Of a stretch of 64,000 bases of DNA, positions 8,566 through 17,545 are shown one piece after another. The translations under genes were made by a program, and so were the position numbers. The notes beneath the pieces are model-generated. The model did no database searches. It worked only from the letters and a program-made list of their open reading frames with translations, and was not told where the DNA came from. Source of the stretch: Haematomicrobium sanguinis DSM 21259 (GTDB lineage Bacteria > Actinomycetota > Actinomycetes > Actinomycetales > Micrococcaceae). Position 1 is the stretch's first letter. The number at the start of each line of letters is the position of its first letter. Location of the stretch: NCBI RefSeq assembly GCF_000688395.1, contig NZ_JIAG01000006.1:1-64000 (forward strand), in the 5' to 3' direction.

Positions 8566-9849
8566 ATGGCTGAAACCCCTGAAGCGACGTTGAACTATGG
8601 CTCCGAGAGCCTCCCCTTGCCACTGGTGCAAGCTCAGGAGGGCAACAACGGCTATGACGTGTCCAAATTGTTGAAGGACACCGGGAACGTCACCTATGAC
8701 CCGGGCTTCATGAACACGGCCGCAACCAAGTCCGCGATCACCTACATTGATGGTGACGAGGGCATCTTGCGCTACCGCGGCTACCCCATTGAGCAGCTGG
8801 CGCAAAAATCAAGTTTTGTGGAAGTCTCATACCTGCTCATTTACGGTGAGCTCCCCACCCCCGAGCAGCTTTCCGCTTTTGACCAGCGCATCCGCCGCCA
8901 CACCCTGCTCCATGAGGAACTCAAGGGCTTCTTTGGCGGATTCCCGCGCGACGCTCACCCCATGCCGGTCCTCTCCTCCGCGGTTTCGGCGCTGTCCACC
9001 TTCTATCAGGATTCCCTGGACCCGTTCGATCACGAACAGGTTGAGGTGTCGACCTACCGGTTGATGGCCAAGGTGCCGGTCATCGCGGCCTACGCACACA
9101 AGAAATCCATCGGGCAGGCGCTGCTGTACCCGGACAATTCGCTGAACCTGGTGGAAAACTTCCTGCGCCTGTGCTTCGGCAACCCGGCCGAGCCGTTTGA
9201 GCTGGACGAGGATATGGTCCGAGCCCTGGATCTGTTGCTCATCCTGCACGCCGATCACGAGCAGAATTGCTCCACCTCCACGGTGCGCTTGGTCGGTAGC
9301 GCGGACGCGAACCTCTTCGCGTCCATTTCCGCGGGCATCAACGCACTGTTTGGTCCCGCACACGGCGGCGCCAACGAGGCCGTTCTGAAAATGCTGCGCC
9401 AAATCCGCGACTCCGGCGAACCGGTCGAGAAGTTCGTGGAGCGGGTGCGCAACAAGGAAGAGGGCGTCAAGCTCATGGGCTTTGGGCACCGCGTGTACAA
9501 GAACTACGACCCGCGCGCCAAAATCGTCAAGGCCACCGCAGATCAGATCCTTTCCAAGGTTTCCGGGGGCGACGAGCTCCTGGACATTGCGGTCAAGCTC
9601 GAGGAGATCGCGCTCGCCGACTCCTACTTCGCGGACCGGAAGCTCTACCCGAACGTCGACTTCTACACCGGCCTCATCTACAAGGCGATGGGCTTCCCGG
9701 AGAAGATGTTCACGGTGCTGTTCGCAATTGGTCGACTGCCCGGCTGGATTGCGCAGTGGCGCGAAATGATCGAGGACCCGGCCAAAAAGATCGGCCGCCC
9801 GCGCCAGATTTACACCGGCAGCCTAGAGCGCAACTACCCCCCCGCCTAA
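8566..9849 (+). CDS. gltA: Citrate synthase
   Basis: A 427-residue enzyme that condenses acetyl-CoA and oxaloacetate at the entry to the TCA cycle. GPAHGGANEAVL (His near 267), FGHRVYKNYDPRAK (His near 308) and the LYPNVDFYTG region (Asp near 366) give the three catalytic residues of type II bacterial citrate synthases. The ATG at 8566 has GAGGA five bases upstream. It is followed by two palindromic elements and appears monocistronic. Confidence 0.96.
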   Translation: MAETPEATLNYGSESLPLPLVQAQEGNNGYDVSKLLKDTGNVTYDPGFMNTAATKSAITYIDGDEGILRYRGYPIEQLAQKSSFVEVSYLLIYGELPTPEQLSAFDQRIRRHTLLHEELKGFFGGFPRDAHPMPVLSSAVSALSTFYQDSLDPFDHEQVEVSTYRLMAKVPVIAAYAHKKSIGQALLYPDNSLNLVENFLRLCFGNPAEPFELDEDMVRALDLLLILHADHEQNCSTSTVRLVGSADANLFASISAGINALFGPAHGGANEAVLKMLRQIRDSGEPVEKFVERVRNKEEGVKLMGFGHRVYKNYDPRAKIVKATADQILSKVSGGDELLDIAVKLEEIALADSYFADRKLYPNVDFYTGLIYKAMGFPEKMFTVLFAIGRLPGWIAQWREMIEDPAKKIGRPRQIYTGSLERNYPPA

Positions 9850-9925
9850 AATCGACTGTGCAGAACACGCACGCGACACGCCGTAAAAGTGTGCAATATC
9901 TGCACAGTCGATATCGAGTGTGCGC
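9849..9925. repeat. Repeat copy A1 with 14-bp inverted arms
   Basis: ATCGACTGTGCAGA (9851-9864) is the exact reverse complement of TCTGCACAGTCGAT (9899-9912), with a 34-base loop. The whole 78-base segment, including loop and 3' flank, recurs almost unchanged at 56305-56383 (copy A2). It starts at the gltA stop codon, so it may end or stabilise the gltA transcript. Confidence 0.85.
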
Positions 9926-9981
9926 GTGAGACAGGCGCATGGTCGCCATTAACCCGCGGCGAACTTTCACAGCAGAGAAGA

Positions 9982-10037
9982 ACGACGGCGATGCGCGCCC
10001 AGGTGCCTTAAGGCACCGGGGTGGGTATCGCCGTCGT
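9982..10037. repeat. Nested palindrome with ACGACGGCGAT arms
   Basis: Outer arms ACGACGGCGAT (9982-9992) and ATCGCCGTCGT (10027-10037) are exact complements. Inside lies a perfect 16-base palindrome, GGTGCCTTAAGGCACC (10002-10017), with CCCA/TGGG pairs between. Probably a strong hairpin between gltA and the ligase gene. Together with A1 it fills most of the 320-base gap; no gene is visible there. Confidence 0.75.
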
Positions 10038-10170
10038 ACATCTTGTGGTGACCGCCGATTAAGGTCACGGGCCGGCAACCTTTGCCTATAACCCGCTAGG
10101 TAACCTCCCCAAACCCGAGGTCGCCGCGATACACTCCAATCACCAATTCCCGGTGTCAAGGAGGATCGCT

Positions 10171-11736
10171 GTGCCCGAATTTAATCTCGCGTCGTTGTTG
10201 GAAAGCAGTGCTGAACGGTTCCCGGAGCGAACGGCGATTGTGCTCGGCGAGACACGGCTGAGTTATGCGCAGTTGAACGCGAGCGCAAATCAGGTGGCGA
10301 ATCTGCTTGTTTCGCGCGGTATTGGCGTGGGGGACAAGGTTGCGCTCATGATCCCCAATCTTCCCTATTTCACCAGCATTTATTACGGGATTCTCAAGGC
10401 TGGGGCGGTGGCGGTGCCGCTGAATGTCTTGCTGAAGGAGCGCGAGATTGCATATCACCTTGAGGATTCCGATGCCGTGGCGCTGTTTGCGTTCGAGGGA
10501 AGCGATGAACTGCCTATTGGCCGCGAGGCGCACGCGGCCGTGCAACAGGTTGGCACTGTGCGAGAGTTTTTCCTCGTGAACGCGAACCCGGGTGCGTCCG
10601 GCTCCGAGAAGGGCGTCGAGACGTTCGCGGCGGCGGTGTCAGGGCAGGCGCCGACCTTCGATTCGGTACCAACCGATGAGGATGATACCGCGGTTATTCT
10701 CTACACTTCGGGGACCACCGGGCGGCCCAAGGGCGCCGAACTTCGGCACCGGAACATGCGCGATAACGCGCTGGTGACTCAGGAACTCTTCGGGGCAGAT
10801 CCGGAGAATCCGGACACGTTTTTAGCGGTGTTGCCGCTCTTTCACACGTTTGGGCAGACGGTCATTCAAAATGCGGCGCTCGCCTTTGGCGGGACGATCG
10901 TCATGCTGCCGAGGTTCGACGCGGCGGCCGCCATCGCGGCAATGCTCAAGGAGAAGGTGAGCTTCTTCGCCGGGGTGCCCACCATGTATTGGGGATTCTT
11001 GGGTGCGCTGGATGAGACCGTGGACGTTGGTACGTTGGCCGCGAATCTGCGGATGGCGGTTGCCGGCGGGTCGGCGTTGCCGGTGGAGATCCACCGCAAA
11101 TTTGAGGACAAGTTCGGGGTGGTCATTGCCGAGGGGTATGGGCTGTCCGAGACGTCGCCGGTGGCCGCGTTCAAGCCTTTCGGCGCGCCGGCGCGGCCCG
11201 GCTCCATCGGTACCGAAATACCCGGGGTGCAGCTGAAGCTGATTGATCCGTCCTCGTGGGAGGAGATTGATTGGACGCCGGATGCCATTGGTGAAATTGC
11301 CGTGAAGGGGCACAACGTGTTTACCGGGTATTACAACCGGCCCGAGGCCACCAGCGAGGCGCTCAGCGAGGACGGCTGGTTCCGGACCGGGGACCTCGCT
11401 CGCCGCGATGCGGACGGCTGGTATTACATTGTGGATCGCTCCAAGGACATGATCATTCGCAACGGCTTCAACGTGTACCCGCGCGAAATCGAAGAAGTGC
11501 TCATGACCCATCCCGACGTGTCCCTGGCCGCGGTGATCGGAGTGCCGCACGAAGAGCATGGCGAGGAAATCAAGGCGGTGGTGGTGCTCGCGCCGGATGC
11601 TAGCGCTACGGGTGAGGACCTCGTGGAGTGGAGCAAAGCAAACATGGCCAACTACAAGTATCCGCGACTGGTGGAGGTGGTGTCCGCGCTGCCAATGACG
11701 GCAACCGGTAAGATTCTCAAGCGTGAGCTCAGTTGA
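10171..11736 (+). CDS. Long-chain acyl-CoA ligase (AMP-forming)
   Basis: A 521-residue adenylate-forming enzyme that activates a carboxylate, most likely a fatty acid, to its CoA thioester. The phosphate-binding motif YTSGTTGRPKGAE is near residue 178. YGLSETSP and GWFRTGDLARRDADGW follow, then the hinge DRSKDMIIRNGFNVYPREIE, and the catalytic lysine is in TATGKILKREL at the end. The GTG start at 10171 has AAGGAGG six bases upstream. The chain length preferred cannot be read from sequence. The 3' end overlaps the DUF6314 gene by 14 bases. Confidence 0.92.
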   Translation: MPEFNLASLLESSAERFPERTAIVLGETRLSYAQLNASANQVANLLVSRGIGVGDKVALMIPNLPYFTSIYYGILKAGAVAVPLNVLLKEREIAYHLEDSDAVALFAFEGSDELPIGREAHAAVQQVGTVREFFLVNANPGASGSEKGVETFAAAVSGQAPTFDSVPTDEDDTAVILYTSGTTGRPKGAELRHRNMRDNALVTQELFGADPENPDTFLAVLPLFHTFGQTVIQNAALAFGGTIVMLPRFDAAAAIAAMLKEKVSFFAGVPTMYWGFLGALDETVDVGTLAANLRMAVAGGSALPVEIHRKFEDKFGVVIAEGYGLSETSPVAAFKPFGAPARPGSIGTEIPGVQLKLIDPSSWEEIDWTPDAIGEIAVKGHNVFTGYYNRPEATSEALSEDGWFRTGDLARRDADGWYYIVDRSKDMIIRNGFNVYPREIEEVLMTHPDVSLAAVIGVPHEEHGEEIKAVVVLAPDASATGEDLVEWSKANMANYKYPRLVEVVSALPMTATGKILKRELS

Positions 11737-12214
11737 TCAAGCGGTCCTGCTAGAAGCGGACGCTTGGGTGCGCAGCCTGCCCGGCCTGTGGCGATTCTCG
11801 CGTGCCGTGGCGCACGGTGACGGTACGGTCTTCCAAGCGATCGGCGAGGCGAGGTTCGAGCCGTGGTCCCGCGAGGGGTCTGCTGCGGGCGCGACGCCGG
11901 GGGCTCGCGTGGGGATTTCCACGCCGCTTCGATGGCGCGAAAAGGGCGAGCTACGCCAGCGCGACGGCGAACATGCTTCGAGCTTTGAGCGCGAATTGCG
12001 CCTGGTGCCGCGCGGGGACAGCTGGTGGGTGCAATTTGCCGACGGCCGCGACTTCCACCCGGTACAAGACGGCGCATTCCTGCACGAGTGCGGACGCGAC
12101 ACGTACTCAGGCAACCTGGAGTTGCGCGCGGACGGATCATTTCAGCTGACCTGGACGGTGCGCGGCCCGAAGAAAAGCTACTGGATGGTCACCGAGTATC
12201 GGCGCGGCGATTAG
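11723..12214 (+). CDS. DUF6314-family protein
   Basis: A 163-residue soluble protein with the pattern of a small lipocalin-like barrel: LPGLWRFSRAV at the N-terminus, FADGRDFHPVQDGAFLHECG in the middle and WTVRGPKKSYWMVTEYRR at the end. These are hallmarks of DUF6314, as I recall the family; its function is unknown to me. The GTG start lies inside the end of the acyl-CoA ligase gene, so the two are co-transcribed and a link to acyl metabolism is possible. Confidence 0.75.
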   Translation: MSSVDQAVLLEADAWVRSLPGLWRFSRAVAHGDGTVFQAIGEARFEPWSREGSAAGATPGARVGISTPLRWREKGELRQRDGEHASSFERELRLVPRGDSWWVQFADGRDFHPVQDGAFLHECGRDTYSGNLELRADGSFQLTWTVRGPKKSYWMVTEYRRGD

Positions 12215-12223
12215 CTGGTGTCC

Positions 12224-13129
12224 CTAATTGGCCTGCTTGAGCATGGTGACGAGGTTCTTGGACCCGTTGACCGCAACGGCACCGGCCTCGAGTACCCGTT
12301 TTTTCAGAAGAACATCGGACGTAAAAACACTGACCAAGGCCCTCTCGCCGGCCAATCGCGCCACGTGATCCACAATCGCGCCGTCGCCGTCTCGAGGCGC
12401 ATCCACCACCTGCACACGACCGGAACTCTTCACGCCCTTCGCTTGCCCCTCCACAACCAGTAACCACTCTGGGAATGCCTCGCTTGGCCGCGGCGCGCCC
12501 TCGGAACTCGGCACGTCAAAGTCATGGAACAGGCTCGCGCTGACCGCCGGATTCGTCTTTGCAAAACGCTCAATGTTATCCCGCATCCGGGTGGCCGCTC
12601 CGCGACGGTCCTTCCACCATCCGTCCGGTGTGCTACCCATGACGTTGGCGACATCCACGACCAGCACCGGTTTACGGCCCAAGAGCGGCGCGAGAACTGG
12701 CCACGCGGCGGCGAACGCCGGGTGCAAATCTCGCTTTTCCACCTGATCCACCGGAACCCAGGCGACATCTTGGCTCTCACTGTCGGTGACTTTCGGCTCA
12801 AACGCCGCGACCACGTCCGCAATGACGGTGGTGTAGGTCCACACCCCGCGATCCAACACGAAACTGTATTGTGCCTTCAGCGCGCCGTCGGGGATCCCGG
12901 CTTCCTCCTGAGACTCCCGGAACGCGCCCTCGATCGCACACTCGTCGCGGTGCCGCGCACCCCCGGGGATACCCCACGTATCTCCGTGATGGCTGAAACT
13001 CGCCCGATGCTGCAGTAACACTGAGCCGGTGGCCGCATCAAAAGCGAGCACCCCGGCTGCGCCGAACTTCCCCCAGTGCTTGTTGCCTTCGCCGTCTTCG
13101 ACCCATTCGTCGCCCGATTGTCCGCTCAT
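12224..13129 (-). CDS. NUDIX hydrolase fused to a NYN/PIN-like domain
   Basis: 301 residues in two parts. Residues 20-145 are a NUDIX domain; the box from Gly57 to Ile79 has the full G-x5-E-x7-R-E-x-x-E-E-x-G-I spacing, so pyrophosphohydrolase activity on a nucleoside-diphosphate compound is likely. Residues 152-301 (KPVLVVDVANVMGSTPDGW, later DAPRDGDGAIVDHVARL and VSVFTSDVLLKKRV) resemble the NYN/YacP type of PIN-like nuclease fold, with acidic residues at the usual places. The combination suggests nucleotide or RNA-end processing, which is inference. A TAGGCT box six bases before the ATG suggests a leaderless transcript. Confidence 0.8.
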   Translation of the reverse strand: MSGQSGDEWVEDGEGNKHWGKFGAAGVLAFDAATGSVLLQHRASFSHHGDTWGIPGGARHRDECAIEGAFRESQEEAGIPDGALKAQYSFVLDRGVWTYTTVIADVVAAFEPKVTDSESQDVAWVPVDQVEKRDLHPAFAAAWPVLAPLLGRKPVLVVDVANVMGSTPDGWWKDRRGAATRMRDNIERFAKTNPAVSASLFHDFDVPSSEGAPRPSEAFPEWLLVVEGQAKGVKSSGRVQVVDAPRDGDGAIVDHVARLAGERALVSVFTSDVLLKKRVLEAGAVAVNGSKNLVTMLKQAN

Positions 13130-13135
13130 GCTCCC

Positions 13136-13141
13136 AGCCTA
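13136..13141 (-). promoter_or_regulatory. -10 box TAGGCT, leaderless geometry
   Basis: On the minus strand TAGGCT is followed by GGGAGC and the ATG of the NUDIX-NYN gene. Confidence 0.5.
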
Positions 13142-13160
13142 GCCGTGACCTGCGGCAAAA

Positions 13161-13222
13161 TTGAGGGGCGTTTCGACATTTTAGGGCGGTATAGAACCCT
13201 AAAATGTCGAAACGCCCCTCAA
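13161..13222 (-). terminator. 26-bp-stem hairpin after galE
   Basis: Arms 13161-13186 and 13197-13222 are exact reverse complements around a 10-base loop (CGGTATAGAA). Read in the galE direction the stem is followed by TTTT, so it can act as an intrinsic terminator between galE and the NUDIX-NYN gene. The stem is far longer than usual for a terminator. Confidence 0.75.
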
Positions 13223-13251
13223 AAGATGAAGAACGACGGCGTGTCCCCGAC

Positions 13252-14268
13252 TTAGGCGCTTTGGTAACCATTCGGGTTGTTCTTTTGCCAACGCCAGTGA
13301 TCCTGCACCATGGCGTCCAGGTCAAGTTTGGCGGACCAGCCCAAATCGGCAAGTGCGGCGGACGGGTCGGCGTAGCTGACCGCGGCGTCGCCCGGGCGAC
13401 GGTCGGTGAGCTCATAGGGGACGGGTTTGCCTGCCGCCCGGCCAAACGCCTCGATGACTTCTAACACGCTGGAGCCGCGGCCGGTGCCGAGGTTCCACCG
13501 GTACACGCCGGTGTGGTCGCGCAAATAGTTCAGGGCCGCAACGTGGCCTTCGGCAAGGTCCATGACGTGAATATAGTCGCGGATACCGGTGCCGTCAGGG
13601 GTGGGGTAGTCGCTCCCGAAAACCATGACCTTCTCGCGCCGACCCACGGCAACCTGCGCCACAAACGGCATGAGGTTGTTGGGGATGCCCGTCGGATCTT
13701 CGCCAATACGGCCCGAAGGGTGCGCACCCACCGGGTTAAAATAGCGCAGCAACGCCACACGCCATTCGGGATCGGAATGGGCAAGGTCGGTGAGGATGTC
13801 TTCGATCTGTTCCTTGGTGCGCCCGTACGGGTTGGTGGCGTCCAGGGGCATTTTCTCCACCAGCGGCACCTCTTCAGAGGCACCGTAAACGGTTGCCGAT
13901 GAGGAGAACACGATGGTCTTGACCCCGTTCGCGTCCATCACACGCAACAGGTTGAGCGTGCCCGCAACGTTATTGTGGTAATACTCCAGCGGCTTCTCCA
14001 CGGACTCGCCGACGGCCTTAAACCCGGCAAAGTGAATGACCGCCTCGGGGGCTGTTGCCTCAAAGAGCGCGGTGAGCCCGTCCACATCCAGCAGGTCCGT
14101 ATTGTGGAATTCGACGCTTTTCCCGGTCAGTTCCTCCACCCGGCGCAAGGACTCTTCGCTCGAGTTGGACAGGTTGTCCATTACCACCACCTCGTGTCCA
14201 GCCTCTAAGAGCGCTAGTACGGTGTGCGAGCCGATGAATCCACTACCGCCGGTCACCAAAATTTTCAC
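13252..14268 (-). CDS. galE: UDP-glucose 4-epimerase
   Basis: A 338-residue short-chain dehydrogenase/reductase-type enzyme that interconverts UDP-glucose and UDP-galactose for galactose use and surface glycans. The NAD-binding motif GGSGFIG is at 7-13, the catalytic Ser is near 124 in FSSSATVYG, and the YxxxK pair is Tyr148/Lys152 in NPYGRTK. The start is a GTG. A TAGAAT box 42-47 bases upstream and a run of GCCGT repeats just beyond it may control expression. Confidence 0.94.
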   Translation of the reverse strand: MKILVTGGSGFIGSHTVLALLEAGHEVVVMDNLSNSSEESLRRVEELTGKSVEFHNTDLLDVDGLTALFEATAPEAVIHFAGFKAVGESVEKPLEYYHNNVAGTLNLLRVMDANGVKTIVFSSSATVYGASEEVPLVEKMPLDATNPYGRTKEQIEDILTDLAHSDPEWRVALLRYFNPVGAHPSGRIGEDPTGIPNNLMPFVAQVAVGRREKVMVFGSDYPTPDGTGIRDYIHVMDLAEGHVAALNYLRDHTGVYRWNLGTGRGSSVLEVIEAFGRAAGKPVPYELTDRRPGDAAVSYADPSAALADLGWSAKLDLDAMVQDHWRWQKNNPNGYQSA

Positions 14269-14309
14269 GGAGCCTACTTTCTCTGCTGCAACTAACTCGT
14301 CTCTTGTGA

Positions 14310-14315
14310 ATTCTA
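14310..14315 (-). promoter_or_regulatory. Candidate galE -10 box TAGAAT
   Basis: On the minus strand TAGAAT lies about 45 bases before the galE GTG. No good -35 hexamer is seen at 16-18 bases, so the promoter may need an activator. Confidence 0.4.
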
Positions 14316-14340
14316 TGGCACCGAGCGGTAGAGTCCGCGT

Positions 14341-14370
14341 GCCGTGCCGTGCCGTGCCGTGCCGTGCCGT
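14341..14370. repeat. Pentanucleotide repeat (GCCGT)x6
   Basis: Six perfect consecutive copies, followed by one altered copy GCCGG. With the TAGAAT box as the galE -10, the array covers about -38 to -67, just upstream of where the -35 would lie. Confidence 0.95.
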
Positions 14371-14416
14371 GCCGGTCCGCCCGGCCAGAGAACATCCCTG
14401 CGAAGCGGCGGCGCAA

Positions 14417-15289
14417 TTAGTTCGGCGAGCCGCTAGGTCCGGCTACGGTAATGAGCACCTGGCCATCGGTCGATTCGCGGTTCTGCCAGCCACCCGCGGT
14501 GCGGTCCCATTCCAGGCCGCCAAAATTGACCCGTTCAATCTGAAACATTTCCGCATTGGCGACGGCCCAGTGCGCCACCGCCCACGCCGCCGATCCCGTA
14601 GCCGCGATCGAGAGCGTGGAGCCGGCCTGGCTAGCGGGCAATGGCCCAAACGCGGTGGCCGCGGCCGTCGCCAGCGCGTTGAGATCCCCCGGGGCCGTGG
14701 TTGGAGGCAACAGACAGTTCAGAGTGCCCTCAGATTGTCCGGTCAGCGAGGACGCAAACGCGCGCGCCGCCAACTCCCTGCGGGCATAGGCCTCGGGAAA
14801 CGCGGAGTTTTGGACGGCTTGCGCGGCTTCGGTGAGCGGGATGTTCTGATAGTCGGGAACCCGCAGCAAACGGTCGTAGAAGATGTTGGTGGCATAAACC
14901 GGGTCCATGACCTGCGCTTCGGTTCCCCATCCTTGTGACGGGCGTTGCTGATACAGGCCGCGAGAATCCGGACCGGCTTGATCGCCATAGTCCAGGTTTC
15001 GCAGGCTGGATTCCTGCATCGCGGTGGCAATGGCAATCGAGGCGGCGCGCGGCGGCAGGCCGCGTTGCACCGAAATTCCGGCAATGAGCGCGGCAAAGGA
15101 CGCTTGAGACGGGTTGAGGCTGTACGTCGCATCGCCCACCTGCGCCTCGCAGACAGCAACCCGCACCGGTGGCGTCTCCTCCCGGGAATTGACGGCCAGA
15201 ATCCCGCCAATAATCACGCCGGAGGCCACCAGTACCACGAGCGCCACAAAGACCGCGATACGCGTCGCCGCGGATGCCTTCCTAGCCAC
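14417..15289 (-). CDS. Membrane-anchored lysozyme/transglycosylase-like secreted protein
   Basis: 290 residues with an N-terminal membrane span at about 10-33 and an outer domain containing ATAMQESSLRNLDYG, DSRGLYQQRPSQGWGT and DPVYATNIFYDRLLRVPDYQ. This set is common in actinobacterial secreted proteins (sometimes mislabelled heavy-metal transporters) and resembles a lysozyme-like fold in which the Glu of MQES would be catalytic. No enzymatic role is proven by this. It starts with GTG. It lies upstream of galE with 148 bases between. Confidence 0.65.
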   Translation of the reverse strand: MARKASAATRIAVFVALVVLVASGVIIGGILAVNSREETPPVRVAVCEAQVGDATYSLNPSQASFAALIAGISVQRGLPPRAASIAIATAMQESSLRNLDYGDQAGPDSRGLYQQRPSQGWGTEAQVMDPVYATNIFYDRLLRVPDYQNIPLTEAAQAVQNSAFPEAYARRELAARAFASSLTGQSEGTLNCLLPPTTAPGDLNALATAAATAFGPLPASQAGSTLSIAATGSAAWAVAHWAVANAEMFQIERVNFGGLEWDRTAGGWQNRESTDGQVLITVAGPSGSPN

Positions 15290-15381
15290 TCGCGGATACC
15301 AGAAACGGTGCTAGTAGCCCGGCCGCGCCGCTCACACGTGCGCTCATAGGCACGCCAGCAATGGCGCCACAGCCAACCGCA

Positions 15382-16347
15382 CTAATTCTTGTGAAGCGCA
15401 CTATTGAGCTCAATACCGCCGCCGGAACGCGGCAGGGCTTCCACCGCACCGGTCGTTGAATTGCGTCGGAACAACAAGTTCGGCACACCGGCAAGTTCGC
15501 GCGCCTTGACCACCCGTGCGGCGCCTTCGCCGTCAACCAGATTCACGCGCGTTCCGGCCGTCACATAGAGCCCCGCTTCCACCACCGAATCATCGCCAAT
15601 CGGAATCATGACCCCAGAATTCGCCCCCAGCAGCACCCGCTCGCCAAGCGAAATCTTAATGCTGTTTCCGCCCGAAAGCGTCCCCATAATCGAGGCTCCG
15701 CCACCGACGTCGCTTCCCTCACCGACAATCACACCGGCCGACACCCGGCCCTCAATCATGGAGTGTCCCAGAGTCCCGGCATTGAAGTTCACAAACCCCT
15801 CGTGCATCACGGTTGTCCCTTCGGCGAGGTGGGCCCCCAACCGCACCCGGTCCGCGTCGGCAATCCGCACGCCGGTCGGCATCACGTAATCCAGCATCCG
15901 CGGAAACTTGTCGACCCCATATACGGTCACCGGCCCGCGCGCACGCAACCGCAGGCGCATCGCTTCGAAGCCGTCCACCTCGCACGGCCCAAAATTTGTC
16001 CACACATTATTGGGTAGTAACCCGAAAATGCCGTCCAGATTGACGGTGTTGGGCTGCACCAAACGGTGTGAGAGCAGGTGCAGACGCAGGTAAGCATCCG
16101 GGGTGGACTTCGGCGGCGCATCCACATCGATCACCTCGGAGACGACCTCCATATGCACCCCGCGCGCATCATCGGTGCCGGCGGCGGCCGCGGCATCTAA
16201 GTCTGCACGCAACGATTCATCGATCACAGCATCAAGGCTCGGGTTCGGGAACCAGGTGTCCAAAATGGCACCGGACGCGCTCACGGTGGCAAGGCCCAAA
16301 CCAGATGCCGGGCGCGCGGGAACGGCGGAAGAATCGGTAGAAGTCAT
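15382..16347 (-). CDS. dapD: Tetrahydrodipicolinate N-succinyltransferase DapD
   Basis: About 321 residues. It transfers succinyl from succinyl-CoA to tetrahydrodipicolinate, the step before DapC. The middle part (about 165-270) has the hexapeptide-repeat pattern of a left-handed beta helix ([47 protein letters not shown]). The long N-terminal domain and total length are those of the actinobacterial DapD type. The ATG at 16347 has TAGGAT seven bases before it; a start three codons earlier is also open. It is divergent from dapE. Confidence 0.92.
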   Translation of the reverse strand: MTSTDSSAVPARPASGLGLATVSASGAILDTWFPNPSLDAVIDESLRADLDAAAAAGTDDARGVHMEVVSEVIDVDAPPKSTPDAYLRLHLLSHRLVQPNTVNLDGIFGLLPNNVWTNFGPCEVDGFEAMRLRLRARGPVTVYGVDKFPRMLDYVMPTGVRIADADRVRLGAHLAEGTTVMHEGFVNFNAGTLGHSMIEGRVSAGVIVGEGSDVGGGASIMGTLSGGNSIKISLGERVLLGANSGVMIPIGDDSVVEAGLYVTAGTRVNLVDGEGAARVVKARELAGVPNLLFRRNSTTGAVEALPRSGGGIELNSALHKN

Positions 16348-16354
16348 AGCCAAC

Positions 16355-16360
16355 ATCCTA
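16355..16360 (-). promoter_or_regulatory. -10 box TAGGAT for dapD
   Basis: On the minus strand TAGGAT is seven bases before the dapD ATG at 16347. Confidence 0.4.
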
Positions 16361-16415
16361 CCGAGGCGCGGCCGTGTTCTACGCCCCGGCCCTCCACCCG
16401 CGGGGCGATATTGCG

Positions 16416-16421
16416 TAGTGT
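16416..16421 (+). promoter_or_regulatory. -10 box TAGTGT for dapE
   Basis: TAGTGT ends six bases before the dapE GTG at 16428. With the dapD box this makes a compact divergent promoter region of about 80 bases. Confidence 0.5.
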
Positions 16422-16427
16422 TGAGGG

Positions 16428-17543
16428 GTGACTTCTCTCAACCTCACCCAAGACGTAGCCGACCTCACTGCCGAGCTCATCGACATCATGAGCGTCTCCG
16501 GCCACGAGGGTCCGATTGCCGATGCCGTCGAAGCGTCCCTTAGGGCCTTGGGACACCTCAGTGTTCACCGGGAGGGTGACGCGATTGTCGCGCGCACCGA
16601 CCTCGGGCGCGCGGAACGGGTGATCCTGGCCGGCCATCTTGATACCGTCCCGCTTCCCACGGCGCCGGGTTCGCGAGGCACCGTCCCATCCACCTGGGAG
16701 AAGAACGACGGCGATGACTCACCTCAAGCGCGCACGCTTTACGGGCGCGGGGCTACAGATATGAAGGGCGGAGTTGCCGTTCAACTCGCCCTGGCCGCCC
16801 TACTCACCGAGCCGACCCGAGACATCACCTACGTGTTCTACGATCACGAGGAAGTGGCCGCTGACCTGAGCGGTCTCAAGCGGCTCGTCGATCGCGTCCC
16901 AGAGCTGTTGAGCGGAGACTTTGCGATCTTGCTGGAACCGACCAATGGGAACGTCGAGGGCGGGTGCAACGGAACCATCCGCTTTGAGGTGCGGGCCAGC
17001 GGCAAGGCAGCGCATTCGGCGCGGGCGTGGATGGGGGAGAACGCCATCCATAAACTCGGCCCCGTGTTGGTGGCGCTCGCCGCCCATGAACCCCAGACGC
17101 TCACCGTGGATCGCCTGGACTACCGTGAGAGTCTCAACGGCGTGATCGTCACCGGTGGCAGCGCGGGCAATGTGATCCCGGATCGAGCAGTGCTGGAGAT
17201 CAATTACCGTTTCGCCCCGAGCCGTACTCCTGACGATGCGGAAGACTACGTCCGAAAGGTCTTGGGGGAGTCTCTGAACGGCGTGGAATTTGTCCGCACC
17301 GACGCCGCGCCGGGAGCTCGGCCCGGGCTAGACCACCCTGCGGCGGCAAGCTTCGTTGAGGTGGTGGGAACCACCCCCATGCCAAAGTTCGGCTGGACGG
17401 ACGTCGCCCGGTTTAGCGCGTTAGGAATTCCTGCGGTCAACTTCGGCCCAGGAGACTCACTGCTGGCCCATTCGGACAATGAACATGTGAGCGCCCAAGC
17501 AATCCACGACTGCTTGGGCGCCCTTAAAGCCTGGTTGAGCTAG
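16428..17543 (+). CDS. dapE: Succinyl-diaminopimelate desuccinylase DapE
   Basis: A 371-residue M20-family metallohydrolase that removes succinate from N-succinyl-LL-DAP. Metal-binding motifs are AGHLDTVP (His/Asp near residue 68), [10 protein letters not shown] (Asp) and YDHEEV (Glu pair), with a His near the C-terminus ([10 protein letters not shown]). The GTG start has a -10 box six bases upstream. A 13-base word carrying ACGACGGCG inside the gene (16700-16713) recurs between genes elsewhere in the window. The stop lies two bases from the stop of the convergent gluD. Confidence 0.93.
   Translation: MTSLNLTQDVADLTAELIDIMSVSGHEGPIADAVEASLRALGHLSVHREGDAIVARTDLGRAERVILAGHLDTVPLPTAPGSRGTVPSTWEKNDGDDSPQARTLYGRGATDMKGGVAVQLALAALLTEPTRDITYVFYDHEEVAADLSGLKRLVDRVPELLSGDFAILLEPTNGNVEGGCNGTIRFEVRASGKAAHSARAWMGENAIHKLGPVLVALAAHEPQTLTVDRLDYRESLNGVIVTGGSAGNVIPDRAVLEINYRFAPSRTPDDAEDYVRKVLGESLNGVEFVRTDAAPGARPGLDHPAAASFVEVVGTTPMPKFGWTDVARFSALGIPAVNFGPGDSLLAHSDNEHVSAQAIHDCLGALKAWLS
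17491..17521. terminator. Hairpin in the 3' end of dapE
   Basis: GCGCCCAAGCA (17491-17501) and TGCTTGGGCGC (17511-17521) are exact complements around a nine-base loop, inside the last dapE codons. There is no T run. It may serve both convergent genes, or may only reflect codon choice. Confidence 0.4.
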
Positions 17544-17545
17544 TA

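Noticed and set aside
9849-10040. CRISPR-like array from repeated palindromes
   Set aside because: The two hairpins differ, there are no evenly spaced repeats or spacers, and no cas genes are present.
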